Both the position numbers and the translations under genes were made by a program. A stretch of 64,000 nt of DNA, taken from assembly GCF_027744825.2 (NCBI RefSeq), contig NC_071335.1, positions 16,744,501-16,808,500 of the forward strand, in the 5' to 3' direction. A model generated the notes under the pieces. That model saw nothing but the letters and a program-made list of their open reading frames with translations. It was not told the DNA's origin and ran no database searches. Shown piece by piece: positions 45,001-57,700 of the stretch; within the stretch, counting starts at the first letter, position 1; every line of letters starts with the position of its first letter. The DNA is from Synchiropus splendidus. Its lineage: Eukaryota > Chordata > Actinopteri > Syngnathiformes > Callionymidae.

Positions 45001-48000
45001 AAATAGAATGCCACCAGTTGTTTCTTGTTAAAAGTGGTACCTTTCATCTGATGTTGCTGTTCATCTCTAATGCCCTCTTAGCTGCTTCAGATCAAATCCC
45101 CTCCACTGGAGCCTAAAACTGTCCTTTTTTTCTTTCCCCTGAAAAGTCCTGGCAGCTACATGAGCAACTTTAATTCCCTTGGACTTTCAGCCAACTTGTG
45201 GATTAGAAGTTCAAAGTGTCATTCCACCACGATGATTTTAATCGTGTGTCTCTGCTGTTGTCCAACAGAGCCATCATCAACCATTTTAACCCAAAAATCG
45301 AGTCTTATGCTGCTGTGAACCACATCTCTCAGCTGTCAGAGGAGCAGGTAACAACACTTGACTTCCTGTTTGGTTTGTTTGTCACCTGACTTGGTTGGTG
45401 GCTGAATTGTATTTTAGATCTCAGAAAGCTCACTGATTTCATGAACTATTACTCACATTTGCAGTATACGTGGGCTCAGTTGGGCTTTTGTTCTCATTCC
45501 ACCTGCTGCGTTCATCACAAAGGTCACATGAATATCAGACCTTGGAACAAAACGATCTATGTCTCCAACAGTGCTTTGTGTCCTCAAACACATTTTTCCA
45601 TAACAAATTTTGATGATCACTTACTACCATTTATGGTGAAATAATGTTTTAATTCAGGAGTGGACGACTACGGTTCCTACAGTAAATGTAGTGAGGGGCT
45701 GTCAAGCCAAAAGGAGGAAGGGACAAAGACAAAGGGCTATAAAATGAAATTAAAAAAACAAATCTGCCTAACAGTCAAGATGGAAAAGAATTTTAAAAAA
45801 CACTTATTCAATCTTGTTGTTGCATATTTTATTTAAATACAAATCATAGAAGAACGTGAATATCAGTTTTACTTTGTATTAAGCAACATCTGTCCATCAA
45901 TAAACTACTTATTCACGTGTGTATTAGCAAGTGATGAATCAATTTAGAGTCTCATCTCATTAAGGTGATCGATTACATTTTACCCTGGATTTGTCACAGA
46001 AACTTCACTCTGAACAACTGTGTAATGACTGATTATTACTAGTTAATATGTGTTCTCCAGTCAGAAATGCAACTTGCATACAGTATGATACTAAAGCATT
46101 TATTTCAGTTAGTTTTGAAGGTCGAGAAATACTAAACAAAGGACAAATGAGAAAAAGGAAATGTGGAAGATTACGGCCTAAAACTTCAATAATTCAAATT
46201 CACACTTGAACAAATAGCGAGTAAAAATGAAGTACCAAATTCAATTGTCTGTCAGAAACCGATCTACATAATCCGTTTTATAGTTTAGTTATAGTACATT
46301 TTGAGAGCTGAAAAACTACCAAGAGGTTTGCGCTTGCGTTATGTAATGTTGACTTGCATATTTCCTCCCAAAATGCTCTTCTATTCAAAAGGTTCAACAA
46401 CTAAGCAAATGAGAGAATTTGCTGTTGTGTCCTTGTTGGCTAAACTTGAGCGGATGAGGACATTTACTCAGCATGAGTTAGTTTTCTGCACATTAAGATG
46501 GTAGTATTTTGGAACTTGAGAACATGTTGCGCTGCTGAGCTGCGAGCAAAATTAAAGCACATAAATTCATGTTTCGCCGGTGTAAACCTGAGGGCCGGCG
46601 AGTGCTTTGAGATCCAGCCTGTAGTTGATGTGATGCTGCTGGATGAGTTTACAAAGTGAAAGTGTGATGGATGCGATCGTTACGCTCCGTAATTACCTCT
46701 GCGTTTATCTGTTAAATCTGTCCACAACATTTAATGGAGGGTTTTACTCAGGGTTGCTTGTGGTGTCAAGCGTAATTGTATTTATATAATCAAGGCCGAC
46801 TTGTTACCTCTTCTTTTTGAATACGACGATAACAATGGTGTAACTGCCAACAGTTTCACCACATCTGCTTCTTACTTGATGAGCCACACCTGCAAACATA
46901 ATACACCTGGGTGAGTGTCAACACATCCGGTTTGGAACATGCAGTAAATTGCTTCATTGCTGGAACTAACATGGTGTCTTGTGGCACTATGTTTGCATGT
47001 GACTCTTCAGAATCCAGAACATAAATCACCCTTTAACAACGTTGGTTAATGTGTGACTTTTTCTCATTAAAAGTTTACTTTCCCCAAAATGTTCAGCCGA
47101 ATCATCTGAACGCTTCGTTCAATATGAGCCGTCACTTATGATGATAGAACACTGCTTGCTGGATGGAAATGGTTTCTCTTTAAGGGCTGATGGTTTATTG
47201 GAGTCATCCATCTGCTTCTCAGCTGTGATCGTTTGGCTCTTCAATAGAGACAATAAGACCACGTGCTGCAGAATGATGATGATAAGTCAGCTGTTAGGTT
47301 TGCAGGTTTTGTCGCATTGATGGAGATGTAACTGTACAGAAGCACCATGGTTTTATTTACATGTGAAACGGGACAGTCCAGTGTGTGTGGGGTGTAGGAA
47401 TAGAGACGTGGCAGTATGGAAGGGAGCCAGAACAAAAAAAAGTTATACTATTCAACCCTTTTATTTTGAAAGTGCAATGCAGCACATGTCAGCTACTAAG
47501 TGACTGATATTGAGACTCGCAGGTAGGTTGTGAGTTCAGAATGGGAGATGTCCTCCACGCAGACCTGGTCATGTGATACTGTGGTATTTCAGTGCAGTAT
47601 GCAGCGTTCCAGTTACCTCAGAAGTTGGAGCTGGGAATGACGTCACAGCTGAGTTCAGTGAGTTCTAGCTATCGCAGTCAGATCACAAGACATGTACGAA
47701 AGCTATTCTTACACGGTGCCTTGTCCGGATATAAGCCACTTCTTGATGAACACACGCTCCATTTGCAACTGGAATTCCTGCCTGTTGAAGAGGAAACACA
47801 AATTTGAACGAATGCATGTGTTTGCATTCATTCAAATTTCTACTTCCTCTTTGGAGAAGCCATCTTGATTTTGGGGGGTGACTGGTTACTTCCCAGTTCC
47901 AATACAAATGGATATTTTGGATACATTGTCCTGTGCCCCTGGATCACAGTTTTCACTACTTGTGTTCACTGATGTCATGTAATTCAAGTTTCTTTATCCA

Positions 48001-49437
48001 CCACTCTTATCATGATTGAGGCTTTGGCTATATCTCAAGAAAAAAAAAGAAGAAAAAAGCTAGTAGCTAGCTAACTTGCATCATATGATCGAGTCTTTCA
48101 TCTGGTAACTTTTGGTGTGTAGCTTCTGGGATACAGGGTGTATTAGGTCACTCCACTACAATAGATAGATGAAAATTGATATTTCTTGATTCTCTCAGTG
48201 CTTGTGTGGGTTTCCTCTGGGCTCTCTTGTTTCCTCTCATAGTCGAAAAGCATAAGAGTAAACTGATAAGTTGAGGATGATCCAGCGGATTTTTGTGGGA
48301 ACTCTCAGTATGAATTGAACAATTACAACTAGGGCTGTCAATACATTAACATTTTTTATATTGTTTAATCATACAGCAGAGTTAACTTGCGCAAATCAAT
48401 GTCACTTTTTTTATCTGTTCCAAATGTAACTCAGAGGAAGATATTTGCGATTAATCGCGAGTTAACTCTGCTTAAGTGCGATTAAACAAGATTAAAAAGT
48501 TTGTATTCACTGACAGCCATGTTTACTATCTACTCAAGAGTCAAGAAAAGCAGGGTCGTCCTTGCTATTTGGGGCCCAACACAAACGCACCACAGCTTGT
48601 GGCCCTCGTTCCGCCTTAAGCAAATCCATTTCACTCAGTGACGCGACAAGATGGATGACTCCCAGCAAAGCAGCATTAAAATGATGGCCTGTCTGTCCGA
48701 GCAACTTACAAGACGATATTAGATTTGTCACGCTCCGGCGGCCGCGGCTGGTCGGACGTGCCCCGTCAAGATAAACACAGTGACGATTGTTTCTGCTTGA
48801 TGACGCTTCACTGATGCCTCTTCACGCCGCCTTTCTTCAGTTCGGAACAGAGCAGAAAACAATTCTAAAAAGACATTTACATTTCTTTCTTTAAGTCGCT
48901 GTTAACCTTTGATTCATAATTTTCAGTGAAGACTTTTCATGTCAATCGACAGAATATTGTTGAGCTAAAAATAAAGTTAAAGCTATAAACCCATTAAAGA
49001 TGGCTGCTGCAGCAGTTAGAACCAGTGAATAGATCTCCAAGTGAGACATAAATAAAGTGGCAGGCTGAAGTATTCATCCCTGATGAATCAGTCAGCTCTC
49101 TCACAAGATGCTTCATGCAGCTCTTCATCTCACATCTTTCCCTGTCAGGTGCTGGAGGTGGTCCGCTCCAACTATGACACACTGACCCTCAAACTGCAGG
49201 ATGGCCTGGACCAGTTTGAGAGATACTCGGAGCAGCCGAAGGAGGCGGCTTTCTTCAAGGAGCTGGTGAGAAGAGTTCTGTCGCATCCCAACACGACGGT
49301 TCTCTGTGGGGCAGGGGTGACCATGTGCGTGTGTGTGTCCTTAGGTGCGCTCCATCAGCCTGAATGTGAGGAAGAACGTCTCCCTGAACACGCTGAGTCA
49401 AGACCTCCTGCTGAAAGAGTTCTCCACCATTTCCTGA
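36093..49437 (+). CDS. armh3: Armadillo-like helical domain protein 3 (ARMH3/C10orf76), 25 coding exons, complete
   Basis: Cytosolic/Golgi-associated alpha-helical protein, known to bind PI4KB and act with GBF1 in Golgi PI4P maintenance. Coding exons: 36093-36194, 36287-36343, 36858-37004, 37279-37386, 37644-37736, 37814-37888, 38100-38186, 38279-38335, 38419-38462, 38828-38888, 38966-39012, 39697-39772, 40031-40124, 40870-40971, 41336-41394, 41470-41535, 41801-41870, 41967-42027, 42111-42199, 43147-43229, 44367-44493, 44571-44646, 45269-45347, 49149-49265, 49345-49437. Sum 2070 nt, 689 residues, the same as human. It starts [20 protein letters not shown] and ends [20 protein letters not shown] plus a final serine. 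It is helical throughout except for a Thr/Pro linker (about 319-349, [18 protein letters not shown]). The C-terminal half carries the DUF1741-type domain. No signal peptide or membrane segment. Several acceptors are AAG rather than CAG, but all phases close. Confidence 0.96.
38116..38131 (+). promoter_or_regulatory. CTCF-like motif inside an armh3 coding exon
   Basis: CCAGTAGAGGGCAGCA is a textbook CTCF core. It lies within exon 38100-38186, where it also encodes TSRGQH, so coding and any binding function would overlap. Confidence 0.5.
43796..44142. repeat. Degenerate minisatellite in armh3 intron
   Basis: About 350 bp built from diverged units near 15-25 bp resembling AGTCACCAGGAAAAA (for example CTCACCAGGGAAATGA, AGTCACCAGGAAAAAAGTCA, GCATCAGGGAAAGGTCA, GTCAACAGGAAAAAAGTCAC). 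It lies between exons 43147-43229 and 44367-44493. The open frame at 43961-44263 is a by-product of the repeat. Confidence 0.75.
47790..47849. repeat. Hairpin-forming inverted repeat
   Basis: Arms of about 27 bp, left GAGGAAACACAAATTTGAAC then GAATGCA, with a right arm complementary at 23 of 27 positions and a short spacer. Neighbouring sequence (GTTACCTCAGAAGTTGGAGC near 47611) resembles a MITE common in fish, so the hairpin may be the core of a decayed element of about 47600-47900. Confidence 0.6.
48331..48518. mobile_element. hAT-like MITE
   Basis: Left end GGCTGTCAATACATTAAC and the reverse complement of the right end, GGCTGTCAGTGAATACAAAC, form imperfect terminal inverted repeats. The interior has the nested palindromes GCAGAGTTAACTTGCGC and GCGATTAATCGC typical of this fish repeat. 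About 188 bp, non-coding; no clear 8-bp target duplication. Confidence 0.65.
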
Positions 49438-50135
49438 AGACTCTCTCAGGAGTCACAGAGTAGTTGTTGCTGTGGATGTTCACACAAAGACCTAGCTTCT
49501 CGTTCCTAATCTGGCTTCTTTTCCCCCAAACTTCGCCTCTGAAACTCAAATCTGAAGACACGTTCCGGTGAGGAACTTTGACTACAAGTCCTCACATCAC
49601 TCTGGACATTTGGGCCGCTGCATTCATATATGTGGGTGTGTGACTCTCTAAGTAAAGTGCACCATGTGTGCTGTCAACCTCTGTGGCTGGACTGTTAGAC
49701 AGAGATGTGTTTTCTCTCTGTGATCACCTCCCAACCGCCGCTCATCTCTCTGTTCTTCCTTCTTATGTTGGTGTGATGTTTTTCTAACAACACTAACGGA
49801 CTTCTGGTGAATCTTGGTTCTGTTTGACTAACAAGCCCAGTCACACACAACTTGTCTGTGATCATACTAAACAAGTATAAAGCTTGTCATGTGTGTCATA
49901 TGTCCAGTGTTCACTACAGTTAGTCTGGCAGGTCGCCTTGCCTCCGCTTGAATTCATGTTCCGTTCAGCTAACACGTGCAATCCCACTGACAATAAGTGA
50001 ATTCTGAAAGTAAATAATCACATAAATTCAACCGTTTTCATTCTTGTTTTTAATCAAATCCTTCCAGAGTTATGCAATTTCTTAAAGTGATTATTTCACT
50101 TTTGTCTGGCTTTATTTATGTCAATGCTTTTTTTA

Positions 50136-50141
50136 AATAAA
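50136..50141 (+). terminator. armh3 poly(A) signal
   Basis: AATAAA followed by a T-rich tract (GTTTTTTTTTCAT), about 700 nt after the stop codon at 49437. Confidence 0.7.
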
Positions 50142-50159
50142 GTTTTTTTTTCATCTTGG

Positions 50160-51500
50160 CTCGTCGTCTTCTTCTTCAGGGGGTTGTGCCTGTTAATGTG
50201 GCGAACTGTCCACATTGGTTCTGAAGCTGCAAATGAAAGTTTGGGTCTAGGGGTTCTGAGGTCGCAGCTCACTACCACACGGTGATGATCCTTAATGGCA
50301 GCGATTTCTGGCGTTTGAGTTCCCAAGTTTGTTCTGGATGGTTGTTTCTGCTTTTGGTGATGAGTTTCTTCCACACAATGGCGAATCTAGTTTCCTTGCT
50401 CTCAGCAGGAAACAGACAGCGGAACTCACTGGATCATTTCAACAGCTCGAGCACTCACTTCTCCGCCACTTTTGGTGAACTCCGCGTCCTGATGGATGGG
50501 TTTTATAGGGTGGCTGGAATCTCCATAACAGAGAGGCGGGGCTGGAGTCAGGATGTCAGGAGGCGCCCCCTTCCTCCTCTGGCTCCCAGCAACAGTTGCA
50601 GCTCTAACTCACTTTCCTATAGTATTTTGTGGCTCACTTTTGGACTGGCTATGCGTTGATCACTTCCTGCCTGACTCAACTTATGTGACCGATTATAATG
50701 TTTTAAACGTCATGAAGGTGTGGAGGTGGTCCACACACAGTTTATATCAAAGGTGGAAGAGTGTGAGTCTGCTGTCTGACTGCAGTGAGATGGAGGAGTT
50801 TAATTACAGTCCACTGTCGGCAATATAAAGAAATGAAGCCATTACTTTTGTTGGCAAGTGTGAATCATGCAGAACACAATCCTCTGGATTTCCTCACCTC
50901 CAGTGCAAATAGTTATACACTTAAGATAATTTATTTTCTGTCCTTCAGCCGAGCTGCATCCACTGCTGAAGCCAAAAAGTAGAGTTCCCACATCAGCCAG
51001 ATGAAGTGCTCAGATATGAGGTGTAATTCTATAACTTCCGTCTGCACCTGAGAAGGCGATGTTCGGGTTTGTTCTCTTGAAACTCGCGGTGTATTTAAAT
51101 GGCGCTCCGTCTCCCTGCGGCCGCGCGATGACATAATAATCCCTCAGCCGTCTGTGGAAAAGCTCAGCGCTCTGTTTATTCCCAACAAGTATTACCAAGC
51201 ATTTTCCCTGCAAATCCACTCCCCCTGCACTTCTGCGTGATTTTTAACGACGTGACTGTCTGAGAGTTTGTTTAAATGTTAGCGCTTTCGTCTGCCTCCA
51301 TTTTTTTCTTTGCACCTGTCCTGCTTTAACCCTCCAAAATCCCGCAAACACAGAGTTTATTTACCCTGAGAATGGAGTCTTTAACCCATGCCAGGCGCCA
51401 GTGGGAAACAATTGAGTGTTAACATCCCATAATTTCGCCCTGCTGTGTCTAGGGAGCTAGTGAGGGAACTAATTGGTTACGGATTGAAAGAAGGTTCTTT
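50160..51500. other. Intergenic gap between armh3 and kcnip2
   Basis: No supported gene. On the minus strand there is a TATA-like CCCTATAAAACCC near 50500 and, downstream of it, an unrecognised 92-codon open frame (50374-50096) that overlaps the armh3 3' end. Nothing else stands out before the GC-rich kcnip2 leader. Confidence 0.5.
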
Positions 51501-51514
51501 TTCAGGCACCATTG

Positions 51515-51697
51515 ATGCTCGGCCTCAGAGCCAAGGTGAAGGCGCTCACACTCTTCATCTTCCTCATCCTCAGCCTCTCGATCGTAGGCGCGCGGGAGGA
51601 GGAGGGGGGGGAGGGGAATGAGAGCGCACGCGTGTGTGTGAGCTCCAGTCGCGCGAGCACACGCCTCAGCAGAAGAGCACGAGAGAGGAAGTTGTGA
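51515..51697 (+). CDS. Upstream ORF in the kcnip2 leader
   Basis: 60 codons from ATG 51515 to TGA 51695-51697, ending 9 nt before the kcnip2 ATG. The N-terminus is a basic-then-hydrophobic stretch (KVKALTLFIFLILSLSIVGA) that looks like a signal anchor; the rest is Glu/Gly- then Arg/Ser-rich. It is a real ORF on the sequence. Whether it lies in the mature leader is uncertain: an acceptor-like CTTTTTCAG ends at 51505, so the leader exon may begin there and include the whole ORF. Most likely role, if any, is translational control. Confidence 0.35.
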   Translation: MLGLRAKVKALTLFIFLILSLSIVGAREEEGGEGNESARVCVSSSRASTRLSRRARERKL

Positions 51698-51706
51698 GGT
51701 GGGACC

Positions 51707-54700
51707 ATGAAGCCCGGCAGCCAGGACCAGAGTTTCTCTGACTCCAGGGAGCTGGACTGCTCCTACGACCTGCTCACAGGTAGGTGGACCCCGCGCTCAA
51801 CTCCTGTCTCCTCATGCTTATGACACAGTTCGCATGCCCACCAAGCGCATATACCTGGAGGACACTGTAGTTTAGAAGGAGCGAAGCATCATTATAAATC
51901 ATTATTAATATCAAGTGGCACAGCTTCATTTTAGTCAGTAATTTTGGTTGCAGTTTTTGCGTTAAAGAATCCGTTTAAAAAAAAAAAAATACGGATACGT
52001 ACGTTTTTGTATTAAATATAACGGATATTACATTCGGCACAAACTAAGATTTAGATGAAAGACGAATGCTGTTTCTTTTTTGTTTTATAAATGGCAACCT
52101 GCACAGCTTTAGGATTTTCATTATGAAAATAAACAACTAATATAATAACAAATAGATAAATAATATTAAAAAAGGCAGGTGTAATGATGAAAAACATTTA
52201 TTCTAAATATAAATTGGTGAGTGAAATAAGTTCAGTGTGACCAGGCATTCGCTGGAAAATAAAATTCAACTGCTCATGCCAACTCTCATTTCCAACCTCA
52301 CTGTTCTTACCCCAATATTATTGTCCTACGCTTCTTCAATATTATTAGTGGTAATAATGTGCAATGAACTCACATGGACAGCAGGTGGCAGCAGCCTCGC
52401 GAAGCCTCTATAATACGGCACACAAGATGTGAAGAAGAACTAGCAACGAAGAATGAGTGGGAAAATCTTTTAAGTGTAGGTAAATTCCATCTCTATGTTA
52501 TATTCGTAGTGAGGCAGAAGTTCATTTATTACAGTGAATCGATTATATACTGTGTTTTATTAAGTCAAAATGGCTGTTTTAATCGGAGGTGGTCACCTGA
52601 CCAGATATGCTAATGAAAATACATCCTTCCATGTTATTTTGTTTACGATTGAGGGTTATGTTATGATGTTATATTAAAAAAAAAAAAGAAAACATGGAGA
52701 AAACATTGACCATTAGAAGCAAATATAGTTTGCTTATGTAAGTTCACTTACATAGGGGAGATGCCTCTGTGGTAGAGTGGGGGTCACTTTTAGTATTCCA
52801 CATAAATGCTGGCGGCAGTGTGTAAATGTACTTTGATGCCGTGTAAACTGAGATGTTCATGAAAGTATTGGTTTCTGGTGCACTGCTATGACTGGCGCTG
52901 AAAGATACTTCCGGGATAATAACGGTGAGTTGAGGCCGATCTAAATGGAGGGTTTAGAAGGACAAAAGAAGAAGTTGTGATAAGAGACCGACTCAACATT
53001 AATGAGCCTTTGGAAATCTAAAATTAAACCTGTCAGCATCTTAAGCTTCTCAGCATTTTAAATGTCTCATTCTCTCCCAGAAGGAGAAGAAGGAGAAAAA
53101 AAAAACAAAACTTTGGCACACTTTTGTGAGGTTTGTTACTCGAGAATCAGACCTAGTTTTTAAAAATAGAGATACACCACAGCCTCACGTGGACAAACAA
53201 CGTTTGCTCAGTTGCCCCATGATCCAGTTGACAGCAGGTGAACTGAACAGTGAGCAGGTGCAGGATTACAGAGGCAAACAAAACATCTTTTCTTCTCAAA
53301 TAAGTGAAGCACAGGAGCGCCTGTGGCCCCCGTGGCGCTTGACTGTACAACTGTGGCGTCACCTCCTCGCCGGTGTGACGTATAAGGACAAGTCCAGAAA
53401 AAAGAACATTTGTTAGATGAAAAAAAAATACTGGGTAGCGTTAAATTCATTTTAATATGATCAAAGATCATCATATCATCATCATCATCGTGTGGTGGAG
53501 GGTCAGTCCAGACGCAGACAGTCGTTGAACTATTTTGTTTATGGTTGTTTTATCTCAGTCTCAGTCACAAAAAGATTTTTTTCTGATATAATGATGTCTT
53601 CATCTGAAAATGATCTATCTGATGATCTATCTGATCTCTCTTCTTCTATAAGAGTGGATTGTTTAAACTTATGTCATAAAAACGTCATTTTTAATTTGTG
53701 AATCACTGTTTTTCGATCAGTGCCTATGCTATAAGGTCAAGCTATTTTAATAGGAAGAGATGAAGTCGCGTTTATTTTCAGGCTTGCTGAATCAATGTTG
53801 ACGTGTCTGTGCGCTTCTGTGTGTGTCTGTGTGTGTCTGTGTGAGTTTGCATAATCTGAGCCCTGTCTTTCCAAGGATTATGGTCAACTCAGATTTTGGT
53901 TGCCCTGGCAACATTAGCTGTCTTTTATGTACCATTGTGCAACCTCTTTTAAGCTGCCATGACCTTCGAAGAGAGCAGGAGCAGAGCACAGAGAGGGTGG
54001 AGGGTTTTAGGGTCTGGATCTAATGAAAGTACCGCACCACGATGGAGGAAGATTTCCTACTGTACCCAGGTGGAGAACATGGGTCAGACGCAGGATCTTT
54101 CTTTCATGTCACACAACTGGCGTCCATTCATCTAGAATGTTATGTTCATGTTAAGTAGTGAACAAGGACACCAAAAGTGTGTCTCACTCGCGAATACGCG
54201 CTCGGAGACTGTTTAGAGGCGCATCTGTTTGATGAAGACTCATCCGTTTTCTTCACTTTATTTAGAACTTGAGGTGAGTTAAAAATAGGGGCTGCGAAAA
54301 TGCACTTCAAGCAAAACCAAGTCGCTGTCACGATGTCGACGAGTGACTGTTCTGTTGCTGCACTCATCCGGTTCAAACCTTTCAGGGTGATGGTTATTTT
54401 TAGACCAGTCACTCCCTATCTGTCACGTAAACAGTTATTAATTATGTCATGTTGTCTTTTCTGGAAGAAAATTATCTTCTGTAATGTTTGGAACTGTCAT
54501 TTCAGGTATAGATCTTGTGTGTGTTCATTTTCATGTCCTCGATTTTCAGCTGCTGTTGTGTGGAAGTGATCGTGGGAGTAGATTTCACTACTGTCTGTGC
54601 ATGGGGAGGAGAGAAGAGGGATGGATGTTAGGTGAAGCAAAACGGAATGAGAGGGCGTAAAGGTAGGAAAAAAGTATTTGGGATCAGTCATGTGGAGTAA

Positions 54701-57700
54701 TATGGAGGTGAAGAGGAGCGTGGAGGCAGGGTGGAATGAGTGGGGACAACTGACAGGGGTGATCTGCGATGTCAGAGTGAGAGCAAGGGGGAAAGGGAAG
54801 CTTGATAGGTGAGAGCTGCCGTGATTTAAGGCTCGGGTTGTGTGGGTGACTAGAAGGGACAAGAACCGGAGTGAGTAGGGAAGCTCCAAGTTTTCCGGCG
54901 CTGTTTTGGAGTCTGGTGCGGCGTTCGATAGCGTCCTGAATCTGAAACTTTTGTCGGGAGTGGAAACTGTCAGAATAGCAGTGCTCTCTGTCTCAGAGTC
55001 CCGCTATAAGCGGTGTAAATGTTTCACAGACATAGCAGAGTCTCAAGAGAATTACCAAACTGTGGCGTCTCACATGCAAGGGATTTCTATTTTTTTCCCT
55101 CCCTTAAAAGGTGTGTAAACATGTGTCTGAATTACAGTGATTTAATGGTTTATATTTTCACTAGGGATGCTCAGATCAGGATTTTTGCTGCTGATCACTG
55201 ACACGGATCACATGGATTGACTATGAATTTGAGACCTTCTGTGTACATGATGTGAAAACATGATCGATGAAATCATTTTAATTCAGACACGTTTTAATAT
55301 ACCTCATAAAGAAGGCAAATAAATAGATAAAAAAACTTACAGAATGCAGCAACTATTCTGTTAAAAGGACAACTGAAAAACATTTAACTTGATGTGAGAG
55401 GTCGCAGTTTGGTGAGACTCTTGAGACTCTGCTATGTCCGTTAAATATTTTCATACTGGCCACTTATAGCGTTTATGAAAGTTCTCTTTCAGGACGTTTT
55501 TAAAAGTTTCATATTCAGGTGGCTTATGAAAGCTGCATCAGACTCCAGACTCTTGTGTCCGTCTCCGCATAAACGACACCTGAGAAAGGCTGCTCATCTA
55601 GTTTGGTGAAATGAATGATTATTTATTAGAGTTACGAATGTCACGCTGGGACCGGCGGGTGCTGCTCAGCATCAACTGCGCTAGCATCCTCCTGCTGAGG
55701 AACCAGCGGCTTTCATGAGCCCGGAAAACTCTGTGCTCCATCAAGTGCTGGAGCTTTAAATGGCGTGTTTAATTTTAACGTGCTTCCCTGCGCAACATTT
55801 TCCTGTGCATGTGCTGCAGGATGCTAACTTTAAATGAGAAAAGATCGAAAGAATCTCCACAGCAGACTGCTGCTTCACGGCCACTGCTGAGGGAGCAGGG
55901 AATAGGGAGGAGCGGACGCGTCACAACCAGCGGGTCTTCATCAGAGCGCTGGCTGTCACACGTCATCGGCAATGACAGGTAGTGATCGCCATTCACTGGC
56001 AGATCGGAGCATCTCTAATTTCACATCATGTACACAGAAGGTTTCATCATTTTGATTACAAATTCATAGTTAATCCGGCGATCGGTGGTGATCGGCACTA
56101 ATGACGATCAGTATCGGTTATCGGCAGCAAGAAGCGATCGGAGCGTCCGTAGCCTCTGGGAAGCAGTGAGAAGCTCAAGTTCGAGGGGCCAGAACCAGAT
56201 AGTTTGGACTCGTGGAGAGGAGGGACGCAGGATATGAACAACTCTGTGGTGAAGCAGCTGTGGATGTTGATCAGTGCTGAGTCAGTGGTTTCCCAACGCG
56301 TCGCTGAGCATCACCTCACACACCGAGAAGGATTTTTTTTTGTTCGACACTGCCATCTGCTGGTTGTTAAGGTCAACGTTTAATATCACGTAATGTATCA
56401 ACTGCCCCATTATTTTCTGTTGTAAATGATGTAGTTCGTGCGGTCGGCGGTCACGTGACCTGTTGGGCTTGAACGTTCGCAGGAAACCCTCCGTCCAAAC
56501 CTCATAAGAAAACCATCAAGCAGAGACTCCTCAGGCTGCTGCCCTGCCTCAGCTCCAGCTCCAGCGCTTCAGTCAATCAGAGCAAGTCTCAGACACACCT
56601 GCCTTCATAGTAATGAGCTTCTGTCTTATCTTGTCCATCTCATCCTCGTCTTTAGGAAGCGAGAGCGACGAGGACGAGCTGTCAGCCGTCCGTCGCAAGC
56701 CGGAGCGACTGGACCGACTGGTGGACCAGACCAATTTCAGCAGGAAGGAGCTGCAGGTCCTCTACAGAGGATTCAAGAACGTGAGTCTGACTCATGAATT
56801 TCAGTGCTGACATCTGTTGACCATGCCACTCTGGTGCAGGAATGTCCCGGCGGGGTCGTGAATGAGGAGACGTTTAAGAACATCTACTCCCAGTTCTTCC
56901 CTCAAGGAGGTCAGTCGTGCTCTCAGCCAGCTCAAGAACGCTTATTTTAATGACAACGACTGTGATGCAAGGTCACCTGACTCTCCTCCACTTATAATCA
57001 GGAAGAAATTCCAGGTTAAAAGTATAGGTTCGGCAGACAAGGTCAGAGGTCATATAACCTGTACCTTTAAGTGTGGCATCACAGACAAGGTCCAATGAGT
57101 CGAGGTTTATGGTTTGATGAAGAAAAAATGTTTCTTTTTCATTAAAAAAAATGTTATATTCATTGACTCCCATTGTAATCGCTGATGAAACAGTACAATC
57201 TGATGGACCAATTGGTGACCATCGATCATTTGTTTATTTATTATCAATTAATTTATGTCATGTATTATTTCCAAAATGCTTATCTTTACTTATATTTTAT
57301 GTTTATTTTGTCATGATATTTGTTTATAGATTATATTATGAGTTGAGTATTTATTTATTTGTCTTGTGTTGTTTGATATCTTTTTGTTTGATGCCTTTTT
57401 ATTTTTATATTTTATGTTTTTTATTAATAACAGTCATCCCTGAACTGAAAGCCTGGTGAAAGTTGAGTGATCAGGCTAGCAGAGTTAGGGGACATTTTTC
57501 TATGATTCTTCTCTAGTGTCCAGGAATGTACCTATAAATTGAAGGGGAAAAATGCTCTTCTGGACGAGCAATTCTTGTGGCTGTATTTTTTTCTTCCTTC
57601 ACTTTCATTTTTGTGTTGCCACAAAACTTCCACCCCACAATTGAATGAGAATGTTCTCTCTCCTGTAGACACTAGCATGTACGCGCATTTCCTGTTCGAC

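Larger units (their letters stand above)
45348..49148 (+). other. 3.8-kb armh3 intron with repeats
   Basis: The longest armh3 intron. No coding exon is supported inside it. It holds the hairpin at 47790-47849 and the hAT-like MITE at 48331-48518; the rest is AT-rich unique-looking sequence. Confidence 0.6.

Noticed and set aside
52755..52790. tRNA/SINE-like string (GCCTCTGTGGTAGAGTGG)
   Set aside because: It resembles an A box, but no cloverleaf, B box or SINE body follows.
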